From an uncultured Treponema sp. (GTDB lineage Bacteria > Spirochaetota > Spirochaetia > Treponematales > Treponemataceae), in NCBI GenBank assembly GCA_947165895.1, contig CAMVCB010000006.1, forward strand, positions 62,001 to 126,000: a stretch of DNA of 64,000 nucleotides, read 5' to 3'. Below are positions 26,269 to 36,093 of the stretch, piece after piece. Position 1 is the first letter of the stretch; every line of letters begins with the position of its first letter. Under the pieces are notes generated by a model that worked only from the letters and a program-made list of their open reading frames with translations, was not told where the DNA came from and made no database searches. The translations under genes were made by a program, and so were the position numbers.

Positions 26269-27131
26269 AAAAATCCTTTGGCGAAAAATTAAAAAATCTT
26301 TTTTCCAGAAAGATTGATGAAGAATTCTTTGAAGAACTGACAGATAATCTTGTTGAAGGCGATATAGGGGCAAAAACTGCCTTTGAAATTACAGAAGAGC
26401 TTGAAGCAATCTGCCGCCAGAAAAAGATTTCTGAGCAGAAAGATATTTTAAATGAGCTCAAAGCCCTGCTTTTAAAGGATATCCGGGAAATCAGGCTTGA
26501 GCCGGACATGACAAAACAGAATGTCTGGATGGTGCTTGGTGTAAACGGAGTCGGAAAAACTACCAGCGTTGCAAAACTTGCCCTCTGGTTTAAAAATCAC
26601 GGGGTAGAAAACATTGTTCTTGCAAGTTCAGATACCTTCCGCGCTGCCGCAATCGAACAGCTTGATACTCACGGAGAAAGAATCGGAGTGCGGGTTGTAA
26701 GCCATCAGCATGGAAGCGACCCTAGTGCCGTCGTTTTTGATGCGGCTGAGGCTGTAAAATCAAAGGGACCTGGTCTTGTAATTGCGGATACTGCCGGCCG
26801 TCTTCACAATAAGGAAAACCTGGTCCGCGAGCTTCAGAAAATTGACCGCACCTGTTCTTCCAAGGCTGACCAGGGCTGCTATAAGAAAATCATCGTAATT
26901 GATTCTACAACCGGTCAGAATGCCCTGCGTCAGGCAGAAGTCTTTAATGAGGCTGTCGGACTGGATGCAATCATCATGACAAAGTGTGATTCAACCGCAA
27001 AGGGTGGCGTTGCTGTTTCAATCGGCCGTGAGCTTGGAATCCCCGTCGCCTTTGTCTGCACCGGTGAAAAATATGAAAATATAGAAGCATTTAATGCTGA
27101 AAAATATATTGATGACTTTCTGGGACTGTAA
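26265..27131 (+). CDS. ftsY: Signal recognition particle receptor FtsY
   Basis: 288 residues from a GTG with GGAG upstream. SRP-type GTPase that docks ribosome-SRP complexes at the inner membrane. An N helical domain (1-85) is followed by the G domain: P-loop GVNGVGKTTSVAKLA, SSDTFRAAAIEQL, IADTAGRLHNKENL, MTKCDSTAKGG and a C-terminal NAEKYIDDFLGL helix. The acidic A domain of E. coli FtsY is absent, as in many bacteria with short FtsY. The GTG overlaps the preceding TGA, so translation is coupled. Confidence 0.96.
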   Translation: MKKSFGEKLKNLFSRKIDEEFFEELTDNLVEGDIGAKTAFEITEELEAICRQKKISEQKDILNELKALLLKDIREIRLEPDMTKQNVWMVLGVNGVGKTTSVAKLALWFKNHGVENIVLASSDTFRAAAIEQLDTHGERIGVRVVSHQHGSDPSAVVFDAAEAVKSKGPGLVIADTAGRLHNKENLVRELQKIDRTCSSKADQGCYKKIIVIDSTTGQNALRQAEVFNEAVGLDAIIMTKCDSTAKGGVAVSIGRELGIPVAFVCTGEKYENIEAFNAEKYIDDFLGL

Positions 27132-27137
27132 TTTCTG

Positions 27138-28061
27138 ATGAAAGGGATTTATCTTTTTCTGATTTTGATTTTCTCTTTGAACTGCCTTTCATTTTCAGAA
27201 GAGGATGAAAGCCTTATTGAAGAAAAATTTATTGAAGAAAGTCCTGCCGGTCAGCTTTTTCCAGAGACTGCTGAAGATGTGGCTGAGCCTCTTCCCCTTG
27301 TTCAAGCCGCACCTGAAAATCCTTCCATAGATTTCAGAAATTCCAGTGACCTTCTAAGCTTTTCTCAGTTTGAAGATGAAGTAATTGAGATTGCAAAAGA
27401 TTCAGATAAGCGGGTGATTATTTATTCCATCGGGAATAAAACTAACCGGCGTTTTTTTGATGAAGATTACCGCCTGAAAAAATCGGAATTCTGGGAAATT
27501 GCCTCCTATGATAATTCTAAAATCATAAAAAGCGAGTTTTTTTACTATAAGGGAGATTCAAAAAGGCCTTATCTTAAAACGGTAGATTATGAAAATAAGA
27601 GGGAGGATTTTTACTACCGGGATGACGGCATAGTTTTAAAAAAAGAAAATTACAAAAAGATTGGCAGTAAAAATTATATTACAGAAATTACCCGCTGGTC
27701 TTTTGACAGTCAGAATAGAATCACTCAGGTAAAAACAAGAACTTTTTTGTATAACGATGAAGAGGATACAAAAAGACGTGATGTTTTTGTAAAAACTTTT
27801 TCATATAAGTATAATCCGCCTTCTGAGGATGGCAGAGAAATCCCTCCTGATGTAAAATATTATGAAAACGATGTATTAAAATCGCATGAGAGGTATTCTT
27901 CAAAGCCTGGAACTTACAGTCAGCATTTTTATTTTGACGGCGGAATAAATATTAAAACCTGGTATGTTGATAATCAGAAGGTTCGCGAAGTTATATATAA
28001 AAATAATGATGTTATCAGGGTGAATAAAATCGATGAAAACAAAGCTCCTTCCAAAGATTAG
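27138..28061 (+). CDS. Secreted protein of unknown function, YD-like strand repeats
   Basis: 307 residues. Hydrophobic N-terminus (GIYLFLILIFSLNCLSFS) indicating export; the Cys at 16 does not sit in a convincing lipobox. An acidic/Pro-rich linker runs to about 60. The rest is made of short polar beta-strands with recurrent Y/F-D-x-x (FYYRDDGIVLKKENYKK, WSFDSQNRITQVKTRTF, HFYFDGGINIKTWYVDNQKVREVIY) that resemble toxin-wing or YD-like repeats. No enzyme motif. Lying between ftsY and lolC, it could be a lipoprotein-export client or envelope factor (inference). Its end overlaps lolC by 29 bases. Confidence 0.65.
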   Translation: MKGIYLFLILIFSLNCLSFSEEDESLIEEKFIEESPAGQLFPETAEDVAEPLPLVQAAPENPSIDFRNSSDLLSFSQFEDEVIEIAKDSDKRVIIYSIGNKTNRRFFDEDYRLKKSEFWEIASYDNSKIIKSEFFYYKGDSKRPYLKTVDYENKREDFYYRDDGIVLKKENYKKIGSKNYITEITRWSFDSQNRITQVKTRTFLYNDEEDTKRRDVFVKTFSYKYNPPSEDGREIPPDVKYYENDVLKSHERYSSKPGTYSQHFYFDGGINIKTWYVDNQKVREVIYKNNDVIRVNKIDENKAPSKD

Positions 28062-29364
28062 ACTTGTCCTGTCTATTGCAAAAAGATTTTCTTCTCAGGA
28101 CAGAAGCAGCCGTTCTTCCATAACCTCCCGCCTTGCCGCTGCCGGAATCTGCTTTGGCGTTATGACTCTGATTGTCGTTATGAGTGTAATGAACGGATTT
28201 CAGATGAGCTTTATAAATGCTATTCAGGAAATCTCTTCATATCACTTTCAGATAGAAAAGCTGCCCCAGGAAAAAGAGGGGGACTTTCAGAGATGGTGCC
28301 AGTCCAGAAAAGAAATTAAACATGCCATTCCGTTTTATCAGGCTCAGACTTTAATGTGCTCGGTGGATTCTTCAAAATCAAAAAATTCTGCTGTTTACGA
28401 AAGTCCCGCAATTATCCGGGGACTGCCTGCCCGGGCCTTTTACGACGATTTGGGGCTGAGAAAGGAGCTTTATCTTGTTTCCGGCTCCCTTGATATTTCA
28501 GAGAAGGGCTCGATTATCCTTGGAAATCAGCTTGCGGCAAACCTTCATGTGCGGGAAGGTGACAGCGTAAATCTGTTTGTGCTTTCCGGCTCAAGTGATG
28601 TGGATTTATTTTCCGGCCAGCGTATTTTTAAGGTTAAAGGAATTTTTGCATCCGGCTATCAGGATATCAATTCAAGCCTGAGCTTTATAAACATTGAAGA
28701 CGCAAAAGCTTATTTTGGAAAAGGTGCGGAAAAAATCTGGGGAATCAAGCTTGAAAATATTTCCGATGTTGAAAAGGAAATCAGGCTTCTGGAAAAAGAG
28801 GAATGGTGGGAGCAGGGCCTTGCAAAATCATGGAAGGAATTCAATAAGTCATTTTACGGGGCTTTAAGAATCGAAAAAAACATGCTGCTTCTTGTCGTCT
28901 GTCTCATTTTTATAGTTGTCGCAATCAATATTTATAACGGAATGCGACGTCTTGTTTTCGAACGCAAGCGGGAAATTGCAATTTTGTGTGCTCTTGGTGC
29001 AGAGCCTGAAAGTGTCCGCTCTGTATTTATCATGAGGGGCTTTTATATCGGCTTTATAGGCGCCAGCCTTGGACTTATTTTTGGACTTTTAATCAGCTTT
29101 AATACTGATGTTGTGTTTAATGCCGCCTCAAAAATCGTATATTTTCTCCAGTATATTTTTACGGCTCTTTTTAATCACGAAAATCTTATGTATGTAAGGG
29201 AAAATTCTGCTTACGCACTTTATGCAAGTATTCCGGCCCGCATTTTTCCGGGTGAATGTATCCTGATTTTTGTCTATGGAATTCTTGCCCCGCTTACGGC
29301 CTGTTTTTTTGCAAGCAGGAATGTGCTTAAACTTTCATTAACCGAGGTTCTCCATGAAGAATAG
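28033..29364 (+). CDS. LolC/LolE-type lipoprotein-releasing permease
   Basis: 443 residues. One N-terminal transmembrane helix (GICFGVMTLIVVMSVMNGFQMSF, the LolC/E SVMNGF motif), a large periplasmic domain (about 60-285) and three C-terminal helices in an FtsX fold (LLLVVCLIFIVVAINIYNGMRRLVFERKREIAILCALGA). The ERKREIAIL segment after the second helix is the coupling region to the ATPase. Together with the next two genes it forms LolC-LolD-LolE, which extracts lipoproteins from the inner membrane for outer-membrane sorting. It overlaps lolD by 11 bases. Confidence 0.9.
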   Translation: MKTKLLPKIRLVLSIAKRFSSQDRSSRSSITSRLAAAGICFGVMTLIVVMSVMNGFQMSFINAIQEISSYHFQIEKLPQEKEGDFQRWCQSRKEIKHAIPFYQAQTLMCSVDSSKSKNSAVYESPAIIRGLPARAFYDDLGLRKELYLVSGSLDISEKGSIILGNQLAANLHVREGDSVNLFVLSGSSDVDLFSGQRIFKVKGIFASGYQDINSSLSFINIEDAKAYFGKGAEKIWGIKLENISDVEKEIRLLEKEEWWEQGLAKSWKEFNKSFYGALRIEKNMLLLVVCLIFIVVAINIYNGMRRLVFERKREIAILCALGAEPESVRSVFIMRGFYIGFIGASLGLIFGLLISFNTDVVFNAASKIVYFLQYIFTALFNHENLMYVRENSAYALYASIPARIFPGECILIFVYGILAPLTACFFASRNVLKLSLTEVLHEE

Positions 29365-30052
29365 TATTGTATCAGTAAAGGGACTTGAAAAAACTTTTAT
29401 TTCTGCAAGTGAAAGACTCACAGTCCTTTCGGATTTGAATCTGGAAATTGAAGAGGGAAAGAAAATTGTAATTGCCGGGGAAAGCGGAAGTGGAAAATCA
29501 ACCCTTTTGAATATAATCGGTGGCATTGAAAGTGCAACAAAGGGGCTTGTCCGCGCAGGTGAGCTGGAGCTTACTGGCCTTAAGGAAAAGGAGCTTTCAA
29601 AATACCGCTCGGAATTTGTCGGCCTTGTTTTTCAGTTTCATTATCTTCTTAAGGATTTTACCGCCCTGGAAAATGTTTACATGCCGGCCCTGATTGCAGG
29701 AAAGCCGAAAAAAGAAGCAGTTGAAAAAGCCCGGGCTCTTTTACAGGATGTGGGAGTTTATAACCGTAAGGATCACCTTCCGTCCCAGCTGAGCGGCGGA
29801 GAGCGCCAGAGGGTAAGCGTTGCAAGAGCCCTGATAAACGACCCGGCATTAATTCTTGCAGATGAGCCTACAGGAAATCTGGATCCTGCAAATGCCGCCT
29901 TAATCAGCCAGCTTTTGTTTTCCATGGTGGAAAAATACAATAAAACCCTGCTGCTTGTAACTCATGATATGAAGATTGCAGAAAAAGGTGATTTTATCTA
30001 TCACATAAAAGACGGAAAGCTTGAGCTTGTAAATGAAAGGGGAGATTTGTAA
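29354..30052 (+). CDS. lolD: Lipoprotein-releasing ABC ATPase
   Basis: 232 residues. Walker A GESGSGKST near 48, Q-loop VFQFHYLLKDFTALENV (the LolD/MacB-type FQ.HYLL), signature LSGGERQRVSVARALIND, Walker B LILADEPTGNLDP, and H-loop LVTHDMK. All catalytic elements are present and length is normal. GAGG precedes the ATG. It powers the two FtsX-fold permeases on either side. Confidence 0.95.
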   Translation: MKNSIVSVKGLEKTFISASERLTVLSDLNLEIEEGKKIVIAGESGSGKSTLLNIIGGIESATKGLVRAGELELTGLKEKELSKYRSEFVGLVFQFHYLLKDFTALENVYMPALIAGKPKKEAVEKARALLQDVGVYNRKDHLPSQLSGGERQRVSVARALINDPALILADEPTGNLDPANAALISQLLFSMVEKYNKTLLLVTHDMKIAEKGDFIYHIKDGKLELVNERGDL

Positions 30053-30053
30053 G

Positions 30054-31340
30054 GTGTCGTTAAAGTCTTCTCTTTATTTTGCAAAAAGTCTGATTTTTCC
30101 CCGCACACAAAAGTCCACCGTAGCAAGAAAAAGCCTCTACGGTTCAATAATCTGCATTGCTCTCAGCGTCGTTCCCCTTGTTTCAGTTCTTTCCGTTACA
30201 AGCGGAATGATAAACGGTATGACAGAACGCCTGATAGGGCTTTCTTCGGGTCATCTTGAAGTTCGCGTTGCAAAGGTGCTTGAAGAAACTAAGAGCGGTG
30301 AAAAGTTTACAGCCTATGCAAAGAACTTTGAAAATATCAGTGGAATTACAAAAGCCTGGCCGGAAGTTACTCTTTTTGCCCTGGGGGTTGGAAAAAATAT
30401 GAGGTCAGGAGCTTTTTTACGGGGCGTATCTGAAAATATTTTTGAGGAAAACGAAAGCTTTAAGACTCTTTTTGAAGTAAAGGAGGGCGATACTGCAAGC
30501 CTCAAAAAAGCTTCATCGGTGCCCTATGCTATAATCGGTGATAAGATGGCAGAAAGGCTTTCCCTTAAGACGGGGGAGCTTTTCAGGATTATCACTACAA
30601 AAAAGGCGGGAGAAGCTGTCGTTCCAAAGGTGACTACTTTTAAGGTTGGGGCAGTTGTAAGCTCAGGCTATCAGGAAATGGATGAGCTGTGGATTTTTAT
30701 CCCACTAACAGCTTTTTTCCGCTCCTTTCCAATGGCTAACGCCAGCTTTAATATACTTTTAGAAACAGAGGACGCCTTTTCTCCATCTTTAGTTGCCCTG
30801 CAGCATAAGGTAAAAAAAAGCTGCGGCCGTTTTGCAAATGTTTTCCGCTGGGACCAGGTCAATGCCGCCCGCTTTGAAAATTTTTCTTCTACAAAGGTAA
30901 TGCTTGTCTTTATCATGATGATGATTACCTTTGTTGCAAGCATAAATATTTCTTCGGCCATTGTCATGCTTGTGATGGAAAGGCGAAAGGAAATTGCCAT
31001 CTTAAAAAGCCTGGGGGCAAGACCCTTTGAAATTACTCTGTCCTTTCTGCTTGCGGCTTTATATTGTGCGGCAGCGGGGCTTTTAATCGGCGTTCCTGTG
31101 GGAATTCTGCTTTCGGTAAAGGCAAATGAACTTATCCGCTTTCTTGAATGGTTTGTTAATCTTTTTAAGGAAGTGCAGCTCATGGATCCTGCCTATTATT
31201 TACAGACAATTCCTGTTGCAATTCCAGTAAATCAGATAATAATGGTAGTAGCGGGCACTTTAGTGCTTTCTGTTCTGGTTTCGGTAATTCCATCTGTGAA
31301 AGCCGGAAAGGAAAAACCTTCGGAAGGATTAAAACTTTAA
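30054..31340 (+). CDS. LolE/LolC-type lipoprotein-releasing permease
   Basis: 428 residues from the GTG at 30054, preferred because AAAGGGGAG lies about 10 bases upstream; an ATG at 30033 would overlap lolD by 20 bases and add seven residues. Same topology as the first permease: N-terminal helix (SIICIALSVVPLVSVLSVTSGM), periplasmic domain, three C-terminal helices with VMERRKEIAILKSLGARP and a final SVIPSVKAGKEKPSEGLKL. The two permeases differ strongly, consistent with a LolC/LolE heterodimer rather than a LolF homodimer. Confidence 0.9.
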   Translation: MSLKSSLYFAKSLIFPRTQKSTVARKSLYGSIICIALSVVPLVSVLSVTSGMINGMTERLIGLSSGHLEVRVAKVLEETKSGEKFTAYAKNFENISGITKAWPEVTLFALGVGKNMRSGAFLRGVSENIFEENESFKTLFEVKEGDTASLKKASSVPYAIIGDKMAERLSLKTGELFRIITTKKAGEAVVPKVTTFKVGAVVSSGYQEMDELWIFIPLTAFFRSFPMANASFNILLETEDAFSPSLVALQHKVKKSCGRFANVFRWDQVNAARFENFSSTKVMLVFIMMMITFVASINISSAIVMLVMERRKEIAILKSLGARPFEITLSFLLAALYCAAAGLLIGVPVGILLSVKANELIRFLEWFVNLFKEVQLMDPAYYLQTIPVAIPVNQIIMVVAGTLVLSVLVSVIPSVKAGKEKPSEGLKL

Positions 31341-31341
31341 T

Positions 31342-31746
31342 ATGGCAGAAAAGGTATGCCGCGTCTGCGGAATGACATACGAAGAAATCTCAAAAACTCA
31401 GAAAATCGGCTGTGCAGAATGTTATTACACCTTTAAAGAAGAGTTTCAGAAGACGCTTAAAAAGTACGGAATTACCGGTCTTTATCAGGGCAGCTTCCCC
31501 AAAAAACTTAAGGGTTACCGCTCGACCCTTACAAGCCGGGTAGAAATGCAGTTTAAGCTGGAAGCGGCTCTTGAAGCTGAGGAATATGAAAAGGCTGCCT
31601 TTTACAGGGACTATCTTAAGGTTTTGAATAAGGAAGCTTTTAAAAATTCATCAGATAAAAACCTTTTCTTTGATACTTCATCAGATTCAGACATTGATTT
31701 AGAAAAAGCGGATGAAAAAAAAGGGGATGATGATGGCAGAAAGTAA
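31342..31746 (+). CDS. mcsA: McsA-like zinc-finger/UVR protein
   Basis: 134 residues. Four cysteines in two CxxC pairs (CRVCGMTYEE and CAECYYTF) can hold one zinc; a UVR motif at about 69-95 (EMQFKLEAALEAEEYEKAAFYRDYLK) and an acidic C-terminal tail follow. In B. subtilis McsA is larger with two zinc modules and activates the arginine kinase McsB while tethering it to ClpC. This one lacks the first zinc module. The gene order mcsA-mcsB-clpC is kept, with no ctsR. It overlaps mcsB by 14 bases. Confidence 0.82.
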   Translation: MAEKVCRVCGMTYEEISKTQKIGCAECYYTFKEEFQKTLKKYGITGLYQGSFPKKLKGYRSTLTSRVEMQFKLEAALEAEEYEKAAFYRDYLKVLNKEAFKNSSDKNLFFDTSSDSDIDLEKADEKKGDDDGRK

Positions 31747-32815
31747 AAAAGCAGAAACAAGCCTTCCGTGGTTTTCTCTTGCCGGTCAGAATGATGATGT
31801 AGTACTTTCTACCAAAATCCGCCTGAGCCGGAATCTTGCAGATTTTCCCTTTCCCGTGAAAATGACTCAGGATGATATGGAGAGGGTAAATTCCCTTGTT
31901 TACGACGCCATTCAGCCAGATGAAAGCTTCCATTTTATTGATTATAAAAATATTTTCAGCCAGGGCCGGCAGGTTCTGATGGACAAAAATATTGTCACTG
32001 ATGAAAAGGATTTTGACTGTACGGCTGTAATTTTAAATGATGATGATTCAAAAAACATTCTTGTAAATCACGTTGACCATATAAGAATCTCTAATTTTTC
32101 TTCCGGCTTTGAAACAGAAAAAACTATGTCTGAGATTTATAAGGTTGATGAGCTTTTGCAGGAAAAACTTCAGTTTGCCGCAAGCCGGGATTTCGGCTAT
32201 CTTACTTCCCATATCAAGGACTGCGGTACCGGATTAAAAATCTCCGTAAGGCTTTTTATTCCCTCGATTGTGCTTTCGGGGCAGTTTGATTCAATAATTT
32301 CAATGGTGACAGAAAAAAAACTCTGTATTTCACCTGTTTTTCAGGTTTCGGACACCGCAAATTTTGCAAACTTTATTTTTGATTTGTATCCGGGGAACTC
32401 TTCGGAAGGAACGGAACTGGATCAGGTTGCCTGCATTACATCCATTGCAACAATTATTTTAAAAACAGAACGCAAGATTCGGACTACTTTTGCCGATAAT
32501 AATCCTACAATACTCTTGAATTTTGTAAAAAGGGCTTATGCAAAGGCAATGTATTCGCTTTTACTTACTTACGAGGAAGCTGCGGATATTATTTCTGTAA
32601 TTAAGTTCGGTTTACAGACCGGCAGAGTAAGCGGCATTCAGAATCAGGATTTAAATGCCCTCTATTACCGTGCAAAGCACGGACACATTCTTTATGTAAA
32701 CGATAATTATGCGTTTTCATACGAAGAGGATTTGAAAAAGGATTTGAGTGCCCAGCTTCAGCGCCTTAGAGCAATTGTAATTCAGCAGGCTTTTGAAAAG
32801 CTTACGGTTAACTGA
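31733..32815 (+). CDS. mcsB: McsB-like protein, catalytic residues lost (probable pseudokinase)
   Basis: 360 residues from the third of three adjacent ATGs, 6 bases after AAGGGG; starts at 31712-31730 cannot be excluded. The guanidino-phosphotransferase fold is recognisable: VVLSTKIRLSRNLADFPFP corresponds to the VLSSRIRLARN ATP-site segment, and DHIRI and FGYLTS...GTGLKISV to the core. The active site is not conserved. The CPTNxGTG motif reads HIKDCGTG, with His160 where the catalytic Cys should be, and the NEEDH pair of glutamates is NHVDH (His113-Val114). The arginine-rich loop after the core is also changed. The fold is kept, so a non-catalytic adaptor role for ClpC is plausible (inference). 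Confidence 0.8.
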   Translation: MAESKKAETSLPWFSLAGQNDDVVLSTKIRLSRNLADFPFPVKMTQDDMERVNSLVYDAIQPDESFHFIDYKNIFSQGRQVLMDKNIVTDEKDFDCTAVILNDDDSKNILVNHVDHIRISNFSSGFETEKTMSEIYKVDELLQEKLQFAASRDFGYLTSHIKDCGTGLKISVRLFIPSIVLSGQFDSIISMVTEKKLCISPVFQVSDTANFANFIFDLYPGNSSEGTELDQVACITSIATIILKTERKIRTTFADNNPTILLNFVKRAYAKAMYSLLLTYEEAADIISVIKFGLQTGRVSGIQNQDLNALYYRAKHGHILYVNDNYAFSYEEDLKKDLSAQLQRLRAIVIQQAFEKLTVN

Positions 32816-32827
32816 TTGGGGTTATAA

Positions 32828-35419
32828 TTGAAAAATTTATCAGTTCGCGCAAGAAAAATTGTATTGGTTCTGGCCCAGGATGAAGCCAGACAGTTCGGCT
32901 CTAAAGAAATACTTCCTGAACATGTACTGCTTGCCATGCTTCGTCTTAAAGAGGGAGTAGGTTTTTCTACACTTACAAGACTGAATCTGAACCTGATGAG
33001 ACTTGAAGAATCTCTTGAAGATTCTTTTTCAACTTTAGAACGTGGTCCAACCCTGGATCAGCTTCCTCAGAGTCAGCGCATGAAACTTCTGCTTGAAAGT
33101 GCAGAAAAAGAGGCTGAAAATCTTCATAACTCTTATGTAGGAACAGAGCATCTTCTGCTTGCTGCCTGTAATGAAGCAAAAACAATAATCGAAAATTTCT
33201 TTTTTGCATCCGGCTATTCTATTATGGATGTCCGCTTTACCGTTATGGAAGTTCAGAACGAAGTAAAAAGCTCCTACAGTGATTTTAATCTCCATACTTA
33301 TGCAGATGAATTTTTCAAATCACTTTTTGGGGATGATCCTTCTGATTTTCTTCTTACAGACAATAATCCGGATTCTGAAAAAAAACAGACTTCAGATAAA
33401 AGTCAGTCTGACGGTGGAGAAGAATCCTTCCTTTCTGAATACAGCCGCGACCTTACAAAAATGGCACGGGAAAATAAGAGTGACCCGGTAGTGGGCCGCG
33501 ATAAGGAAATTCACCGTGTAATTCAGATTCTTTCCCGCCGCACAAAAAACAATCCTGTTTTGACAGGTGAGCCGGGTGTTGGAAAAACCGCCATCGTAGA
33601 AGGACTTGCCCAGGCAATCGTAAACGGAAAGGTACCTTCAAATCTCCTGAAAAAACGCCTTCTTTCCCTTGACCTTGCGGCAATGGTTGCCGGAACAAAG
33701 TACCGGGGTGAATTTGAAGAGCGCATGAAAAGGATGATGAAAGAAATTCAGGAAAATGATGACATCATTCTTTTTATTGATGAGCTTCACACAATCATAG
33801 GTGCCGGCGGCCCTGAAGGAACAATGGACGCTTCAAATATCATGAAGCCGGCTCTCAGCCGCGGAGAAATCCAGATAATCGGTGCAACAACAACAAAAGA
33901 ATATACCCGCCATATCGAAAAGGATCTGGCTTTGGAAAGAAGATTCCAGGTTGTAAAGGTTAGCGAACCAAGTGATGAAGAGACAGAGGAAATACTCCGT
34001 GGAATTAAGCCAAAATACGAAAATTTCCACCACGTCAGCTACGAAGATGCCGTTATTCCGGCAATCGTGCGCCTGAGCCGCCGCTACATCCCGGAAAAAG
34101 TTCTGCCTGATAAGGCAATCGACATTCTTGACGAGGCGGGAGCTGCAAAAAAAATCAGCGAAGAGCAGCGTCCGGGCGAGCTTGTTGAAATTGAAACAAA
34201 TATCAGTGACCTTATTGAAGAAAAGAAGGCTCTTGTAAAAAATCAGGATTACGAAAATGCCGCAATTGTCCGCGACAAGGTAATCGAGCTTAAGAAAAAA
34301 CTCAGCCGCTATTCAACAATGCTTAGCGAAGGCCAGCTGGGCGAAAAAAAGACAGTCACTGTTTCTGATATTGAAAAAATCATCTGTGAAATGACTGGAA
34401 TTCCTGTTGAACAGCTTACAACAAGAGAAATTACCAGAATTATCCATATGGAAGAAGAACTTCATAATACTGTGATTGGACAGGATGATGCAGTCCGCGT
34501 AATTTCTGGCGCAATCCGCAGAAGCCGGGCTGGCATTTCTTCTCCAAAACACCCGGTCGGCTCTTTTATTTTCCTGGGCCCTACCGGCGTTGGAAAAACC
34601 CAGCTTGCAAAGGCTCTGGCAAAGTATCTTTTCGGCTCGGAGGATGCCCTTATCCGAATTGATATGTCTGATTATATGGAAAAACATACCGCAAGCCGCT
34701 TAATTGGAGCTCCTCCGGGATACGTCGGCTACGAGGACGGAGGTGTACTTACAGAAAAAGTCCGCCGCCATCCATATTCGGTTGTACTTCTTGATGAAAT
34801 TGAAAAGGCTCACCCGGATATTTTTAATCTTCTTTTGCAGCTGCTTGAAGAAGGAGAACTTTCTGATAATCTTGGTCACACGGTAAATTTCCGCAACACG
34901 GTGATTATTATGACAAGTAATGCCGGTGCCCGTCAGATTACAAATGAAGGCCGCGTCGGTTTTGGAACTCTTGAAGGGGTTATGCCATACGAGGATATTA
35001 AGGCCGGCGCCCTTAATGAGCTTAAAAAGCTTTTGAATCCTGAGCTTATCAACCGAATTGATGATGTTATCGTATTCAATGCCCTTTCTAAGGCAGAAAT
35101 TTCTAAGATCCTTGATATTCAGATTGCAGATCTTGCTTCCCGCCTTTCTCAGAAGAATCTTAAGATTGTCATTGAAGACGATGCAAAAGACTATCTGATT
35201 GAGCACGGTTACAATCCGGCAATGGGTGCCCGTCCTATGAAGCGTCTTATCAGAAAGGAAATTGAAGATCCTCTTGCTATGGCTATTCTTGAAAATACAG
35301 ATAAAAAGAAGGCTTTTGTAAATGTAAGCCTTTGTGACGGAAAGCTCAAAATCAGCCTTACGGAAAAAGAAAAAGTTCCTGTTCTCCAGCTTGTTGGAAA
35401 AAAAGGTGTTATCGGGTAA
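32828..35419 (+). CDS. clpC: ATP-dependent Clp protease ATP-binding subunit ClpC
   Basis: 863 residues from a TTG with GGGG upstream. AAA+ unfoldase that feeds ClpP. Order: double Clp-N repeat (1-145), a Ser/Asp-rich linker, D1 with Walker A GEPGVGKT (247-254) and IIGAGG pore region, a UVR-bearing M domain near 455-490 ([32 protein letters not shown]) that marks ClpC rather than ClpB, D2 with GPTGVGKT (584-591), GYVGYEDGG pore loop and a C-terminal sensor-2 GARPMKRLI. Normal length. It follows mcsB by 12 bases; regulation by the McsA/McsB pair is expected from the family. Confidence 0.96.
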   Translation: MKNLSVRARKIVLVLAQDEARQFGSKEILPEHVLLAMLRLKEGVGFSTLTRLNLNLMRLEESLEDSFSTLERGPTLDQLPQSQRMKLLLESAEKEAENLHNSYVGTEHLLLAACNEAKTIIENFFFASGYSIMDVRFTVMEVQNEVKSSYSDFNLHTYADEFFKSLFGDDPSDFLLTDNNPDSEKKQTSDKSQSDGGEESFLSEYSRDLTKMARENKSDPVVGRDKEIHRVIQILSRRTKNNPVLTGEPGVGKTAIVEGLAQAIVNGKVPSNLLKKRLLSLDLAAMVAGTKYRGEFEERMKRMMKEIQENDDIILFIDELHTIIGAGGPEGTMDASNIMKPALSRGEIQIIGATTTKEYTRHIEKDLALERRFQVVKVSEPSDEETEEILRGIKPKYENFHHVSYEDAVIPAIVRLSRRYIPEKVLPDKAIDILDEAGAAKKISEEQRPGELVEIETNISDLIEEKKALVKNQDYENAAIVRDKVIELKKKLSRYSTMLSEGQLGEKKTVTVSDIEKIICEMTGIPVEQLTTREITRIIHMEEELHNTVIGQDDAVRVISGAIRRSRAGISSPKHPVGSFIFLGPTGVGKTQLAKALAKYLFGSEDALIRIDMSDYMEKHTASRLIGAPPGYVGYEDGGVLTEKVRRHPYSVVLLDEIEKAHPDIFNLLLQLLEEGELSDNLGHTVNFRNTVIIMTSNAGARQITNEGRVGFGTLEGVMPYEDIKAGALNELKKLLNPELINRIDDVIVFNALSKAEISKILDIQIADLASRLSQKNLKIVIEDDAKDYLIEHGYNPAMGARPMKRLIRKEIEDPLAMAILENTDKKKAFVNVSLCDGKLKISLTEKEKVPVLQLVGKKGVIG

Positions 35420-35445
35420 GATGTAAGGATTAAACGAGGTATAAA

Positions 35446-36069
35446 ATGATTAAAGAATTTCTGGATTACAATACAGTCCGAAACAATGCATTAAAAATTG
35501 CTCACAAAATCTATAAGGACGGCTTTATTCCTGATGTAATTTACTGTTCATTACGCGGTGGTGCCGCAATGGCTAACGTAATCAGTGAATATTTCAAAAT
35601 TGTCTGCCGCGCAAAAAATTATCACCCGGTACTCTACGCCGGCGTTGTAGCGCGCTCTTATTCTGACATTGCCCAGCATACTCAGGTTTTCATTGACGGC
35701 TGGACTTATCCGCCGGAAAATCTCCGCCCGGGCGACAAAATCCTCCTTGTTGATGATATTTACGATTCAGGCCGCACAATCAACTGCCTTGTAGAAACTC
35801 TTATGAACAGCCGCGGTTTTAAACGCGAAGACATTAAGGTTGTCGTTCATGATTACAAGCATTTTAATTATGACAACGGCCACGCAAATCTTCCTATCCA
35901 GCCGGATTACTACTGCCGTAAGTTTGAAATCAACAATCCTGATGAAAACCGCTGGATTCACTATGCAAGCCATGAGCTTATCGGTCTTACATCTGAAGAA
36001 CTGGAAACTCATTATTATAAGGATGATCCTGAATTACGTGATATTCTTGGACCATATCTTGGAAAATAG
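35446..36069 (+). CDS. Phosphoribosyltransferase, hypoxanthine/xanthine type
   Basis: 207 residues. PRPP-binding motif ILLVDDIYDSGRTI near 99-112 and an early SLRGGAAMANVISEYF loop place it among type I PRTases. The tail (DEYW-like ENRWIHYASHE) resembles bacterial and archaeal xanthine/hypoxanthine-guanine PRTases. It would convert a purine base plus PRPP to the nucleotide, linking with the permease/ade/guaB salvage genes elsewhere in the window. Base specificity cannot be read from the sequence. A GAGG ribosome-binding site precedes the ATG. Confidence 0.82.
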   Translation: MIKEFLDYNTVRNNALKIAHKIYKDGFIPDVIYCSLRGGAAMANVISEYFKIVCRAKNYHPVLYAGVVARSYSDIAQHTQVFIDGWTYPPENLRPGDKILLVDDIYDSGRTINCLVETLMNSRGFKREDIKVVVHDYKHFNYDNGHANLPIQPDYYCRKFEINNPDENRWIHYASHELIGLTSEELETHYYKDDPELRDILGPYLGK

Positions 36070-36093
36070 GGAAGAAATTACAGGCAAGGCTTA

